From Cryptosporangium arvum DSM 44712 (GTDB lineage Bacteria > Actinomycetota > Actinomycetes > Mycobacteriales > Cryptosporangiaceae): a stretch of 64,000 bases of DNA. Under the pieces are notes generated by a model. That model did no database searches and was not told where the DNA came from. It saw only the letters and a program-made list of their open reading frames with translations. Position 1 is the stretch's first letter. Each line of letters starts with the position of its first letter. Position numbers and translations under genes: made by a program. Shown here piece after piece: positions 46,992-56,424 of the stretch. The stretch lies in contig NZ_KK073874.1 in assembly GCF_000585375.1 (NCBI RefSeq), forward strand, positions 2,666,001 to 2,730,000. The letters are read 5' to 3'.

Positions 46992-48058
46992 GACGGTGGC
47001 CCGGTGCTGCCGCGCACGGTCAGCGTCGGCTCCAGCAGCACGCTCCCGTCGTTCCGCCCGGCCGGGGCGTCCTCGCGGAGCTGGTCGAGCAGCACCTCGA
47101 GGCTGCGCCGGCCGAGCTCCGCGAAGTCCTGCCGGACGGTGGTGAGCGGCGGCAGGAAGTAGCCGGCTTCCGGGACGTCGTCGAAGCCGACCACGCTGAC
47201 GTCGTCCGGTACCCGGCGGCCGGCCTCGTGCATCGCGCGCAGCACCCCCAGCGCGACCGGGTCGTTCGCGCAGAACACCGCGGTCACCGACGGGTCGCGG
47301 GCCAGCGCCGCGCCGATCTCGTAGCCGGAGTCGGCGGTCCAGGCGCCGAACTCGGCCTCGGGCACCACGCGGTCGTTGGCGTAGAGCGTGGCCCGCCAGC
47401 CCTCGATGCGATCGCGGGCCTCCGGCCAGTCCGACGGACCGCCCACGTGGTGCACGGTCGCGTGCCCCAGATCGAGCAGGTGCTGCGTCGCCAGCGCCGC
47501 GCCGGCCCGGTTGTCGAACCGGACGCTGGCCACGCCGCTCTCGCCCGCCCCGCCGACGCCGACGGCGCCCAGCCCGTCGGGCACCTCGGCCAGCGCGTTC
47601 GCGGCCGACTCCTTGGGCGCGATCGCGACGATGCCCTCCACCGCCTGTGCGCACAGCCGGTCGATCGCCTCCAGCACCGCGGTGCGTTCGAGCGAGCGCA
47701 CGGTGACCACGCTGACGAAATACCCGGCGGCGCGGGCCGCGTCCTCGATGCCGTACAACATGGACGCCGGCCCGTAGAGCGTGCTCTCGAACCCGACCAG
47801 GCCGAGGATCCCGGAGCGGCGGGTGGCCAGCGTGCGCGCGGCCAGGTTGCGTCGGTAGTTGAGCGCCCGCATGGCCTCCAGCACCCGCGCGCGGGTCTCC
47901 TCCCGCACGCTCGGATGCTCGTTCAGCACCCGGGAGACGGTCTGGTGGCTCACGCCCGCGAGGCGGGCGACGTCACGCATGATCGACGTCCGGGGACGCT
48001 CGGACGGCCTCTCGGGTGCGGACAAAGGACCCTCCAGTCGTGCCCTGTGATCGCTCAC
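46988..48058 (-). CDS. LacI family repressor, probable arabinose regulator
   Basis: This LacI/GalR-type repressor has up to 356 residues. The helix-turn-helix is MRDVARLAGVSHQTVSRVLNEHP, followed by the hinge LNYRRNLAARTLATRRS and a periplasmic-binding-protein-like sugar domain. I used GTG 48058 (N-terminal tail SDHRARLEGP) because the helix-turn-helix usually has some residues before it. ATG 47980, starting at MRDVA, is also possible and gives 330 residues. A palindrome overlaps the GTG. The gene is divergent from the ABC importer and shares its operator motif, so autoregulation and control of arabinose genes are likely. Confidence 0.9.
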   Translation of the reverse strand: MSDHRARLEGPLSAPERPSERPRTSIMRDVARLAGVSHQTVSRVLNEHPSVREETRARVLEAMRALNYRRNLAARTLATRRSGILGLVGFESTLYGPASMLYGIEDAARAAGYFVSVVTVRSLERTAVLEAIDRLCAQAVEGIVAIAPKESAANALAEVPDGLGAVGVGGAGESGVASVRFDNRAGAALATQHLLDLGHATVHHVGGPSDWPEARDRIEGWRATLYANDRVVPEAEFGAWTADSGYEIGAALARDPSVTAVFCANDPVALGVLRAMHEAGRRVPDDVSVVGFDDVPEAGYFLPPLTTVRQDFAELGRRSLEVLLDQLREDAPAGRNDGSVLLEPTLTVRGSTGPPS

Positions 48059-48059
48059 A
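48046..48059. promoter_or_regulatory. LacI-type operator overlapping the repressor start
   Basis: TGTGATCGCTCACA matches TGTGAnCGnTCACA, with one pair off perfect symmetry. It covers the GTG codon at 48056-48058. Confidence 0.7.
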
Positions 48060-48213
48060 TCGTAACTATGCGGGTCGGCGGAGCTGGATCGTACCGGAGC
48101 GCCAACGGCTGTTCCGGCCGGATATCCACTGGACACGTCCGGTTGTGACCTGGTTGGGTGCCGCTTCGCAACAAGCCGGTAACGCAGGGTCGGATAGCTC
48201 TTGACGCGACGAA

Positions 48214-48227
48214 TGAGAGCGGTAACA
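48214..48227. promoter_or_regulatory. LacI-type operator, importer promoter
   Basis: TGAGAGCGGTAACA fits TGTGAnCGnTCACA except at two symmetric-half positions. It lies 8 bp after a TTGACG box. Confidence 0.6.
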
Positions 48228-48350
48228 CTCTCGGAACACGGCCGCGTGACCCGCGCCACACCGAGTTCCACCGCGATCCCGGACACCGCTCGGGGGCTTC
48301 TCCGCAAGGGATCCGGCTGCTCGACCAAGCTAGACCACCGACCGCTCGGG

Positions 48351-48364
48351 CTTGAGCGGTAACA
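48351..48364. promoter_or_regulatory. LacI-type operator, importer leader
   Basis: CTTGAGCGGTAACA fits the consensus core TGAnCGnTnACA. It is 19 bp from the next site. Confidence 0.55.
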
Positions 48365-48369
48365 AGCGA

Positions 48370-48383
48370 TGTTAGCGGTCACA
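48370..48383. promoter_or_regulatory. LacI-type operator, importer leader
   Basis: TGTTAGCGGTCACA fits TGTGAnCGnTCACA with one mismatch. It lies 38 bp before the importer start codon. Confidence 0.65.
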
Positions 48384-48421
48384 TCGCTCGGGGCGTTTCT
48401 CGTTCGACTCGGGAGGACGAA

Positions 48422-49402
48422 GTGATCAGGAGAGTGTCCGCGGCGATTGCCGCCGGGTTACTCGTCGCCGCCGGCCTGGCCGGCTGCGGTGGCGACAGCG
48501 GAAGCGGAAGCGGCAACGACGACGGCAAGATCACGATGGGCTTCGCGCAGGTCGGCGCGGAGAGCGGCTGGCGCACGGCGAACACCAAGTCGATCCAGGA
48601 GTCGGCCAAGGCCGCCGGTATCGAGCTGAAGTTCTCCGACGCGCAGCAGAAGCAGGAAAACCAGATCAAGGCGATCCGCAGCTACATCGCCCAGAAGGTC
48701 GATGTCATCGCGTTCTCGCCGGTCATCGAGTCCGGATGGGACCAGGTCCTCAAGGAGGCGAAGGACGCGGAGATCCCGGTCATCCTGACCGACCGCGCCG
48801 TCGACTCCAAGGACACCTCCCTCTACGAGACCTTCATCGGCTCGGACTTCGTGCTCGAGGGCAAGAAGGCCGGCGAGTGGCTGGTCGAGGACTCGAAGGC
48901 CGCCAAGGGCCCGGTGAACGTCATCCAGCTCGAGGGCACCACCGGTGCCGCGCCGGCCAACGACCGCAAGTCCGGCTTCGCCGACGCCATCAAGGCCGAC
49001 CCGAAGATCAAGGTCGTCGCGTCCCAGGACGGTGACTTCACCCGCGCCAAGGGCAAGGAGGTCATGGAGGCCCTGCTCAAGGCGCACCCCGAGACCAACG
49101 TGCTCTACGCCCACAACGACGACATGGGGCTCGGCGCGATCGAGGCGATCGAGGCGGCCGGCAAGAAGCCGGGCGTCGACATCAAGATCGTCACGGTCGA
49201 CGCGGTCAAGGACGGCATGACCGCGCTGTCCGAGGGCAAGATCAACTTCATCGTCGAGTGCAGTCCGCTCCTCGGCCCGCAGCTGATGGACCTGGCCAAG
49301 CAGGTCGTCGACGGTAAGAAGGTGGAGAAGCGCATCCTCACCGAGGAGACCACCTTCACCCAGGAGCAGGCCAAGGCCGCTCTGCCCGAGCGCAAGTACT
49401 GA
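48422..49402 (+). CDS. Sugar-binding lipoprotein of arabinose-type ABC importer
   Basis: This 326-residue periplasmic-binding protein of the ribose/galactofuranose (family 4, YtfQ-like) type has a lipoprotein signal peptide ending LAGC (Cys22). A Ser/Gly linker follows, then the two-lobe fold with KITMGFAQVGAESGWRTANT and LYAHNDDMGLGAIEAIEAAG. Context (araA downstream, two permeases, LacI repressor) suggests L-arabinose or a related pentose or hexofuranose. The GTG start has GGGAGGA upstream. A strong hairpin follows before the ATPase gene. Confidence 0.93.
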   Translation: MIRRVSAAIAAGLLVAAGLAGCGGDSGSGSGNDDGKITMGFAQVGAESGWRTANTKSIQESAKAAGIELKFSDAQQKQENQIKAIRSYIAQKVDVIAFSPVIESGWDQVLKEAKDAEIPVILTDRAVDSKDTSLYETFIGSDFVLEGKKAGEWLVEDSKAAKGPVNVIQLEGTTGAAPANDRKSGFADAIKADPKIKVVASQDGDFTRAKGKEVMEALLKAHPETNVLYAHNDDMGLGAIEAIEAAGKKPGVDIKIVTVDAVKDGMTALSEGKINFIVECSPLLGPQLMDLAKQVVDGKKVEKRILTEETTFTQEQAKAALPERKY

Positions 49403-49410
49403 GTCATCCA

Positions 49411-49441
49411 CCCGGGTGGGCCGCACCGCGGCCCACCCGGG
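49411..49441 (+). terminator. Perfect 14-bp hairpin after binding-protein gene
   Basis: Arms 49411-49424 and 49428-49441 are exact complements with a 3-base loop. It lies between the binding-protein and ATPase genes and probably acts as a partial terminator and mRNA stabiliser. Confidence 0.85.
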
Positions 49442-49464
49442 GCTTTGCGTGGAATGGAGAGGTG

Positions 49465-51015
49465 ATGGGGGAGCCCACACCGGCGGAGAAGCCGATTCTG
49501 GAGATGACCGGCGTCGGGAAGGTGTTTCCCGGCGTGGTCGCGCTCGCCGACGTGGATCTCCGCCTCTACCCGGGCGAGGTCCACGCGTTGATGGGGGAGA
49601 ACGGCGCCGGGAAGTCGACCCTGATCAAGGTGCTCACCGGCGTCTACGGCATCGACGCGGGCTCGATCCGGCTGGGCGGTGAGGACGTCCGGTTCACCGG
49701 GCCGCTGCAGGCCCAGCGGGCCGGGATCAGCACCGTGTACCAGGAGGTCAACCTCTGCCCGAACCTGTCGGTCGCGGAGAACATCTTCATCGGACGTGAG
49801 CCACGCCGGTTGGGCGCGATCCAGTGGCGCCGGATGCGCCGCCGCTCCGCCGAACTGCTGCGCGGGCTCGACCTCGATCTCGACGTCACCGCGCTGCTGG
49901 GCAGCTACTCGATCGCGATCCAGCAGATGGTGGCGATCGCGCGGGCGGTGGACATCTCCGCGAAGGTGCTGATCCTCGACGAGCCGACGTCCAGCCTGGA
50001 CGCCTCCGAAGTGGAGCAGCTGTTCGCGGTGATGCGCCGGCTCAAGCGCGAAGGCCTGGCGATCGTCTTCGTCTCGCACTTCCTCGACCAGGTCTACGAC
50101 ATCGCCGACCGGATGACCGTGCTGCGCAACGGCAGGCGCGTCGGCGAGTACCGGGTCGAAGAGCTCCCGCAGTCCCAGCTGGTCAGCAAGATGATCGGCA
50201 AGGAACTCGCGGTGCTGGAGGAGCTCGAGGAGCAGCAGAAGCCCTCGACCGCGGCGCTGGAGCAGGGCCAGCCGGTGCTCGCCGCCACCGGCGTCGCCCG
50301 CAAGGGCGCGATCGAACCGTTCTCGCTCACCATCCACCAGGGTGAGGTCGTCGGGCTGGCCGGGCTGCTCGGCTCCGGCCGCACGGAGCTGGCGCGGCTC
50401 ATGTTCGCCGCCGACAAGGCCGACCAGGGCACGTTCTCGTTCGGCGGTGACACCGTGCCGATGCGTGGCCCGCGCACCGCGATGGAGCACGGCGTCGCGT
50501 TCAGCTCGGAGAACCGGCGCACCGAGGGTGTCGTCGGCGAGCTGACCGTGCGCGAGAACATCGTCCTCGCGCTGCAGGCCTCCCGCGGCTGGGCCCGGCC
50601 GATCCCGCGCGGGCGTCAGGACGAGCTGGTCGCCAAGTACATCAAGGCGCTCGACATCCGACCGGCGAACCCCGACACCCAGGTGCGCAACCTCTCCGGC
50701 GGCAACCAGCAGAAGGTGCTGCTCGCCCGGTGGCTGATCACCGAGCCGAAGCTGCTCATCGTCGACGAGCCCACCCGCGGCATCGACGTCGGTGCCAAGG
50801 CCGAGATCCAGCGGCTGCTCGCGCAGCTCTCCGGCGACGGCATGGCGGTGCTGTTTATCAGCGCCGAGCTCGAAGAGGTCTTACGCCTGTCGCACAAGAT
50901 CGCGGTGCTCCGCGACCGGCGGCTGGTCGAACAGCTCGACAACACCGACGACGTGGACGTCGACCGGATCCTCGCGACGATCGCGAGCGGGTCGGCCACC
51001 GGGGAGGCCTCATGA
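49465..51015 (+). CDS. Sugar ABC transporter ATP-binding protein, duplicated NBD
   Basis: This 516-residue ATPase of the ribose/galactose (RbsA/YtfR) type has two fused nucleotide-binding domains. The first has Walker A GENGAGKST (about 46-54) and DEPTSSLD. The second has the degenerate P-loop GLLGSGRTE and the usual LSGGNQQKVLLARWL and DEPTRGIDVGAK. It powers the importer with the following two permeases. ATG 49465 follows GGAGAGG; a GTG one codon earlier is in frame. It overlaps the permease by ATGA. Confidence 0.95.
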   Translation: MGEPTPAEKPILEMTGVGKVFPGVVALADVDLRLYPGEVHALMGENGAGKSTLIKVLTGVYGIDAGSIRLGGEDVRFTGPLQAQRAGISTVYQEVNLCPNLSVAENIFIGREPRRLGAIQWRRMRRRSAELLRGLDLDLDVTALLGSYSIAIQQMVAIARAVDISAKVLILDEPTSSLDASEVEQLFAVMRRLKREGLAIVFVSHFLDQVYDIADRMTVLRNGRRVGEYRVEELPQSQLVSKMIGKELAVLEELEEQQKPSTAALEQGQPVLAATGVARKGAIEPFSLTIHQGEVVGLAGLLGSGRTELARLMFAADKADQGTFSFGGDTVPMRGPRTAMEHGVAFSSENRRTEGVVGELTVRENIVLALQASRGWARPIPRGRQDELVAKYIKALDIRPANPDTQVRNLSGGNQQKVLLARWLITEPKLLIVDEPTRGIDVGAKAEIQRLLAQLSGDGMAVLFISAELEEVLRLSHKIAVLRDRRLVEQLDNTDDVDVDRILATIASGSATGEAS

Positions 51016-52079
51016 CTCGGCTGTCGCCGATCGTCCGGCATCGGCTTTTCTGGCCCGCCGCGGCGCTCGTGCTCCTGCTGGTCAGCAATCTGTTCTTCAG
51101 CACCGACTTCTTCGCCGTCCGGATCAAGGACGGCCACCTCTACGGCTCGCTCATCGACATCCTCCGCGGCAGCACCCCGTTGGTGCTGGTCGCGCTGGGC
51201 ATGACGCTCGTCATCGCCACCGCGGGCATCGACCTCTCGGTCGGCTCGGTGATCGCGATCGTCGGCGCGGTGGCCTGTCTGCGGGTGAGCGAGCTCGACG
51301 ACCAGAACAGCGTCACCGGAGTGCTCGCGGCGGTCGCCGTCGCGGTCGTGCTCTCGCTGGTGCTCGGGCTCTGGAACGGCGTCCTGGTCGCGGCGGTGGG
51401 CATCCAGCCGATCATCGCGACGCTGATCCTGCTGGTCGGCGGCCGGGGCATCGCGCAGCTGATCACCGACGGGCAGATCATCAACGTCCGCTCCTCGCCG
51501 TACCGCACGATCGGCGCCGGCTACGCGCTGACGATCCCGGTCGCGGTGATCATCGCGGCCGCGGTCGTCGCGGTCGCGGTGCTGCTCACCCGGCGCACCG
51601 CGCTCGGCCTGCTGATCGAGTCGGTCGGCAGCAGCCCCACGGCCAGCCGGCTGGCCGGCATCCAGGCCCGGCGGCTCACGCTCATCGTGTACGTGTTCTC
51701 GGGTTTCTGCGCCGGCGTCGCCGGGCTGATCTACAGCTCGAACATCTCCAGCGCCGACGGCAACAACGCCGGCAGCCTGATCGAGCTGGACGCGATCCTC
51801 GCGGTCGTCATCGGCGGAACGGCGCTGACCGGTGGCCGGTTCTCGATCGCCGGCAGCGTGCTCGGGGCCGTGCTCATCCAGACGCTGAACATCACCATCT
51901 ACACCGCGGGCGTACCGGGACGGTTCACCCTGCTCTTCAAGGCGGTCGTCGTGGTCGTCCTCTGCCTGGCGCAGTCCCCGACGTTCCGGGCCAAGGTGTT
52001 CGGGCGGTGGCGCCGTTCGAAGCCACCGACGGCCGGGCCGACCCCGGGCGCACCGGCCCCCGCGGAGGTGGCGGCATGA
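51012..52079 (+). CDS. Sugar ABC transporter permease, YtfT type
   Basis: This 355-residue permease of the ribose-type (branched) family has about ten hydrophobic segments. The conserved cytoplasmic-side motif GMTLVIATAGIDLSVGSV is at about 62-79 and LDAILAVVIGGTALTGGRFSIAGS near the C-terminus. It forms the channel with the next permease. It overlaps the ATPase gene and the next gene by 4 bases each. Confidence 0.93.
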   Translation: MTRLSPIVRHRLFWPAAALVLLLVSNLFFSTDFFAVRIKDGHLYGSLIDILRGSTPLVLVALGMTLVIATAGIDLSVGSVIAIVGAVACLRVSELDDQNSVTGVLAAVAVAVVLSLVLGLWNGVLVAAVGIQPIIATLILLVGGRGIAQLITDGQIINVRSSPYRTIGAGYALTIPVAVIIAAAVVAVAVLLTRRTALGLLIESVGSSPTASRLAGIQARRLTLIVYVFSGFCAGVAGLIYSSNISSADGNNAGSLIELDAILAVVIGGTALTGGRFSIAGSVLGAVLIQTLNITIYTAGVPGRFTLLFKAVVVVVLCLAQSPTFRAKVFGRWRRSKPPTAGPTPGAPAPAEVAA

Positions 52080-53095
52080 CCACGATGACCACCCAGTCCC
52101 CGTCGCCGGTCGAGCGGCCGAAGGTGGCCCGCGCCCGCCGGTACGGCCTCAACACCCGGTACGTCCCGGTGCTGGCCACGCTCGTGCTGTTCGGCCTGAT
52201 GTACGGCATCGGCATCGCGAACTACGAGGGCTTCAGCGACACCCAGGTGCTGCTCAACGTCTTCATCGACAACGCTCACCTGCTGACGGTCGCGATCGGG
52301 ATGACGTTCGTGATCCTGTCCGGGGGCATCGACCTGTCGGTCGGGTCGGTCCTCGCGCTCGGCACGGTGATCGCGGCCACGCTGCTGAAGGCCGGCTGGA
52401 ACCCGTTCGTGGTCATCCTGATCGTGCTCGTCGTCGGCGCGCTGATCGGGCTGGCGCAGGGCGCGATCATCCACTTCTTCGACATCCAGCCGTTCATCGC
52501 GACGCTGGCGGGGCTGTTCCTCGCCCGCGGGATCGCCCAGCTGATCAGCACCAAGGCGGTCGGGATCACCGACGAGTTCTGGACGACGACCGCCACCGAG
52601 CGCATTCATTTCGGGGGATTCCGGCTCTCGCCGAGCGCGGTGATCGCGATCGTGCTGGCGATCGCCGCGGCGCTCGCGCTGGCCTACACCCGGTTCGGGC
52701 GCAACACCTACGCGGTGGGCGGGAACGCGCAGTCGGCCGAGCTGATGGGCCTTCCGGTCGCGCGGACCCGGGTGCTCGTCTACACGCTCTCGGGGCTGTG
52801 CGCGGCGCTCGGCGGCGTGCTCTACAGCTTCGAGACGCCGACCGGCAACAGCCTGACCGGGACCGGCATGGAGCTGGACGCGATCGCCGCGGTGGTCATC
52901 GGCGGAACGCTGCTGACCGGCGGTTCCGGCTTCCTGGCCGGCACCGTGCTCGGCGTGCTCGTGCTCGGCCTGATCCAGACGATGATCACCTTCCAGGGCA
53001 CGCTGAGCTCCTGGTGGACGCGGATCTTCATCGCCGGCCTGCTGTTCGCGTTCATCCTCTTGCAGCGGATCGTCACCCGCCGAGAGCCGACCTAG
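52076..53095 (+). CDS. Sugar ABC transporter permease, YjfF type
   Basis: This 339-residue permease is the second membrane subunit of the same importer, with GMTFVILSGGIDLSVGSV and LDAIAAVVIGGTLLTGGSGFLAGT. Four-gene importers with two different permeases (YtfQRT-YjfF) are typical for galactofuranose and arabinose-like sugars. The ATG overlaps the previous stop. araA follows 74 bp later behind its own operator. Confidence 0.93.
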   Translation: MTTMTTQSPSPVERPKVARARRYGLNTRYVPVLATLVLFGLMYGIGIANYEGFSDTQVLLNVFIDNAHLLTVAIGMTFVILSGGIDLSVGSVLALGTVIAATLLKAGWNPFVVILIVLVVGALIGLAQGAIIHFFDIQPFIATLAGLFLARGIAQLISTKAVGITDEFWTTTATERIHFGGFRLSPSAVIAIVLAIAAALALAYTRFGRNTYAVGGNAQSAELMGLPVARTRVLVYTLSGLCAALGGVLYSFETPTGNSLTGTGMELDAIAAVVIGGTLLTGGSGFLAGTVLGVLVLGLIQTMITFQGTLSSWWTRIFIAGLLFAFILLQRIVTRREPT

Positions 53096-53133
53096 GCCCC
53101 CACCGCACCGGCGAAAGCGGGTGCGGCGCAGAA

Positions 53134-53147
53134 TGTGAACGTTCACA
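53134..53147 (+). promoter_or_regulatory. Perfect LacI-type operator before araA
   Basis: TGTGAACGTTCACA is a perfect 14-bp palindrome and the best match in the window to the operators around the LacI gene. It lies 22 bp before the araA start codon. Confidence 0.8.
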
Positions 53148-53169
53148 AGCGTCGTAGGAGGTACGTCGT

Positions 53170-54648
53170 ATGGGCGAGATCTGGTTCCTGACCGGTAGCC
53201 AGGGGCTGTACGGCCCGGAAACGCTGGACCAGGTCGCCGAGCAGTCGCGGCGGATCGCCGACCAGCTCGGGGACGGCGACCTGCCGGTCTCGGTGGTCTG
53301 GAAGCCCGTCCTGACCGACTCGGCCGCGATCCTCCGGATCTGCCAGGAGGCCGACGCCAACCCGGACGTGGTCGGCCTGGTGGCGTGGATGCACACGTTC
53401 TCACCGGCCAAGATGTGGATCGCCGGCCTCGACGCCCTGCGCAAGCCGCTGCTGCACCTGCACACGCAGGCGAACGTCGCGCTGCCGTGGGCCGAGATCG
53501 ACATGGACTTCATGAACCTGAACCAGGCCGCCCACGGCGACCGCGAGTTCGGCTTCATCCAGGCGCGCCTCGGCGTCTCCCGCAAGACCGTCGCCGGGCA
53601 CGTCAGCGACCCCCGCGTCGGCCGCCGGGTGGCCGCCTGGGCGCGGGCCGCGCTGGGCTACGCCGAGATGCGGACGCTGCGCCTCGCGCGGTTCGGCGAC
53701 AACATGCGTGACGTCGCGGTCACCGAGGGCGACAAGGTCGAGGCACAGCTGCGCTTCGGCGTCTCGGTGAACACCTACGGCGTCAACGACCTGGTCGAGG
53801 CGGTCGACGCGTCCTCCGACGCCGAGGTCGACAAGCTCGTCGCGGAGTACGAGGAGCGCTACCAGGTCGTCCCGGAGCTGCGCGCCGGCGGCGAGCGGCA
53901 CGAGTCGCTGCGCTACGGCGCGCGGATCGAGCTCGGCCTGCGCTCGTTCCTGGAGGCCGGCGGCTTCCGCGCGTTCACCACGAACTTCGAGGACCTCGGT
54001 GGCCTGCGTCAGCTGCCCGGGCTCGCGGTGCAGCGCCTGATGGGCGACGGCTACGGGTTCGGCGGCGAGGGTGACTGGAAGACCTCGGTGCTGTTGCGGA
54101 CGCTGAAGGCGATGGCGCCCGGCGGCACGTCGTTCATGGAGGACTACACCTACGACCTGACGCCCGGCTCGGAGCGCATCCTCGGCGCGCACATGCTCGA
54201 GGTGTGCCCGAGCATCGCGTCGGAGACCCCGAAGCTGGAGATCCACCCGTTGGGCATCGGCGGGCGCGAGGACCCGGTGCGACTGGTGTTCGACGCCACG
54301 CCCGGCCCCGCGGTCGTCATCGGCATGGCCGACCTGGGCGAGCGGTTCCGGCTGGTCGCCAACGAGATCGAGGTCGTCTCGCCGAGCGAGCCGCTGCCGA
54401 AGCTGCCGGTCGCGCGGGCGGTCTGGAAGCCGGCGCCCGACCTGGCGACGTCGGCCGAGTCGTGGCTGACCGCGGGCGGGCCGCACCACACCGTGCTCTC
54501 GGCGGCGGTCGGCGTCGAGGAGCTCACCGACCTCGCCGAGATGGTATCGACCGAGTTGGTCGTGATCGACGCGGACACCACGCCGCGGCGGCTCGCGAAC
54601 GAGCTCCGGTGGAACCAGGCGTACTACCGCCTCGCCCGGGGGTTCTGA
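53170..54648 (+). CDS. araA: L-arabinose isomerase
   Basis: This 492-residue enzyme converts L-arabinose to L-ribulose, the first step of arabinose catabolism, and needs Mn2+. Family marks are [15 protein letters not shown] at the N-terminus, [12 protein letters not shown] (about 76-87), [15 protein letters not shown] and the catalytic region [16 protein letters not shown] with MEDYTYDL. Length is normal. GTAGGAGG lies at good spacing. araB and araD are not in the window. The operator before it indicates control by the nearby LacI protein. Confidence 0.97.
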   Translation: MGEIWFLTGSQGLYGPETLDQVAEQSRRIADQLGDGDLPVSVVWKPVLTDSAAILRICQEADANPDVVGLVAWMHTFSPAKMWIAGLDALRKPLLHLHTQANVALPWAEIDMDFMNLNQAAHGDREFGFIQARLGVSRKTVAGHVSDPRVGRRVAAWARAALGYAEMRTLRLARFGDNMRDVAVTEGDKVEAQLRFGVSVNTYGVNDLVEAVDASSDAEVDKLVAEYEERYQVVPELRAGGERHESLRYGARIELGLRSFLEAGGFRAFTTNFEDLGGLRQLPGLAVQRLMGDGYGFGGEGDWKTSVLLRTLKAMAPGGTSFMEDYTYDLTPGSERILGAHMLEVCPSIASETPKLEIHPLGIGGREDPVRLVFDATPGPAVVIGMADLGERFRLVANEIEVVSPSEPLPKLPVARAVWKPAPDLATSAESWLTAGGPHHTVLSAAVGVEELTDLAEMVSTELVVIDADTTPRRLANELRWNQAYYRLARGF

Positions 54649-54733
54649 GTTCCTCATATTTCACCCCTTATGCCCGATATTGGGAGCAGTCCGGGTGCTG
54701 CTCGGGCGTACCAGGGGTGGAGAGAGGATCCGC

Positions 54734-56371
54734 ATGGCGAGTTACCAGGCCGCCGGTTCGAGCACGGCAGCGCGGCGTAATCCCCTGGTGCGCTGGCTGG
54801 CCGACCGGCCGGTCAAGGTGAAGCTGATCATCGCGCTGGGCGTGCTGGCGGTGATCGCGATCGCGGTGGGGCTCGTCGGCATCCGCTCGCTGGCCGAGAC
54901 GAACAAGGACTCGCAGCACCTCTACAACGAGAACGTGATCTCGATGATCGCGCTCGGCCGGGTCCACCAGGAAGAGCTGAAGACTCGCATGCTCGTCAAC
55001 GGGCATGCGAGTGCCCTGGACGCGAAGACGATGGCCGAGTGGGAGACCAAGATCCAGGAGAGCGACGCCGAACTCGCCAAGTGGGAAGCGGAGTACGAGA
55101 AGGCGGGTCCGGAGGACCAGGCCACCTGGAACGAGTTCAAGGTGGCCTGGAAGAAGTGGCAGGACTACCGGGACAGCACGCTGCTGCCGCTGAGCCGCAC
55201 CAACCAGAACGAGGCGTTCAACACCGCGCTCACCGGTACCTCCGCAGACCTCACCGGTGCCGCCGCCGACCTGCTCGACGAGCTCGAGGCCTACGACTCC
55301 GGCCTGGCCAAGCAGACCGCGGACAAGGCCGGTGACGCCTACCGCAGCGCCCGGATCGCGGTGATCTCGCTGCTGGTCATCGGGCTGCTCGTCGCCGGAG
55401 CGCTCAGCCTGGTGATCACCAAGCTGATCGTGGCGCCGCTGCGCCGGGTCTCCGGCGTGCTCGACGCGATGGCCGCCGGCGACCTCACCCAGAACGCGCA
55501 GGTGCACTCCAAGGACGAGGTCGGCCAGATGGCCGCCTCGCTGGTCCGGGCCCAGGACGGCGTCCGGCAGGCGATCACCGCGCTGGCGCAGAGCGCGGAG
55601 ACGCTCGCCGGCAGCGCCGACGAACTCACGAACGTCAGCCAGCAGATCGCCGACACCGCGCAGGACGCGTCCAGCCAGGCCGGGGTGGTCTCCGAGGCCT
55701 CCGAAGAGGTCTCGCGCAACGTCCAGACCGTCGCCGCCGGTAGCGAGGAGATGGGCGCGGCGATCCGGGAGATCTCGCAGTCGGCCAACGACGCGGCGGG
55801 CGTCGCGTCGCAGGCGGTGTCGGCGGCCGCGGCGACGAACGCGACGGTCGCGAAGCTCGGTGAGTCGTCGGTGGAGATCGGCAACGTGGTGAAGGTGATC
55901 ACTTCGATCGCCGAGCAGACCAACCTGTTGGCGCTCAACGCCACGATCGAGGCGGCGCGGGCCGGTGAGGCCGGTAAGGGGTTCGCGGTGGTCGCGAACG
56001 AGGTCAAGGATCTGGCGCAGGAGACCGCGCAGGCGACCGAGAACATTTCGAAGCGGGTGGAGGCGATCCAGGCCGACACCGATTCGGCGGTGGCGGCGAT
56101 CGAGCAGATCTCGGGGATCATCGCGCAGATCAACGACTACCAGATGACGATCGCGTCGGCGGTGGAGGAGCAGACCGCCACCACCAACGAGATGAACCGC
56201 AGCATCAGCGAGGCGGCGATGAGTTCGTCGCAGATCGCCGCGAACATCTCCGGCGTGGCCGAGGCGACCCAGCAGACCAGCGGCAACGCCGGTGACGCCA
56301 AGGCGGCCGCCGAGCGGCTCAACGCGATGTCGGCCGACCTGCGTGCCCTGGTCGGACGCTTCCGATTCTGA
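54734..56371 (+). CDS. Methyl-accepting chemotaxis protein
   Basis: This 545-residue chemoreceptor has TM1 at about 33-55, a four-helix-bundle type ligand domain (about 56-215, [23 protein letters not shown]), TM2 at about 220-242, a HAMP domain, then a long signalling coiled coil. The tip [23 protein letters not shown] is intact, so it should couple to CheA/CheW. No CheA or CheW gene is near. GAGAGAGGA precedes ATG 54734. Its position after araA could link it to sugar sensing (inference only). Confidence 0.93.
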   Translation: MASYQAAGSSTAARRNPLVRWLADRPVKVKLIIALGVLAVIAIAVGLVGIRSLAETNKDSQHLYNENVISMIALGRVHQEELKTRMLVNGHASALDAKTMAEWETKIQESDAELAKWEAEYEKAGPEDQATWNEFKVAWKKWQDYRDSTLLPLSRTNQNEAFNTALTGTSADLTGAAADLLDELEAYDSGLAKQTADKAGDAYRSARIAVISLLVIGLLVAGALSLVITKLIVAPLRRVSGVLDAMAAGDLTQNAQVHSKDEVGQMAASLVRAQDGVRQAITALAQSAETLAGSADELTNVSQQIADTAQDASSQAGVVSEASEEVSRNVQTVAAGSEEMGAAIREISQSANDAAGVASQAVSAAAATNATVAKLGESSVEIGNVVKVITSIAEQTNLLALNATIEAARAGEAGKGFAVVANEVKDLAQETAQATENISKRVEAIQADTDSAVAAIEQISGIIAQINDYQMTIASAVEEQTATTNEMNRSISEAAMSSSQIAANISGVAEATQQTSGNAGDAKAAAERLNAMSADLRALVGRFRF

Positions 56372-56424
56372 CTCTCTAGGGTTGGCCCGCCAGCGTGTCC
56401 GAATCGGATTTGTGGCGGGGTGCC

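Larger units (their letters stand above)
48059..48421. promoter_or_regulatory. Divergent regulatory region, repressor and arabinose importer
   Basis: This 363-bp gap holds no gene. It contains three further operators of the same type and a possible -35 TTGACG at 48201-48206. The operator at 48214-48227 would lie across the -10 region, and the importer transcript would have a leader of about 190 bases. Confidence 0.7.
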
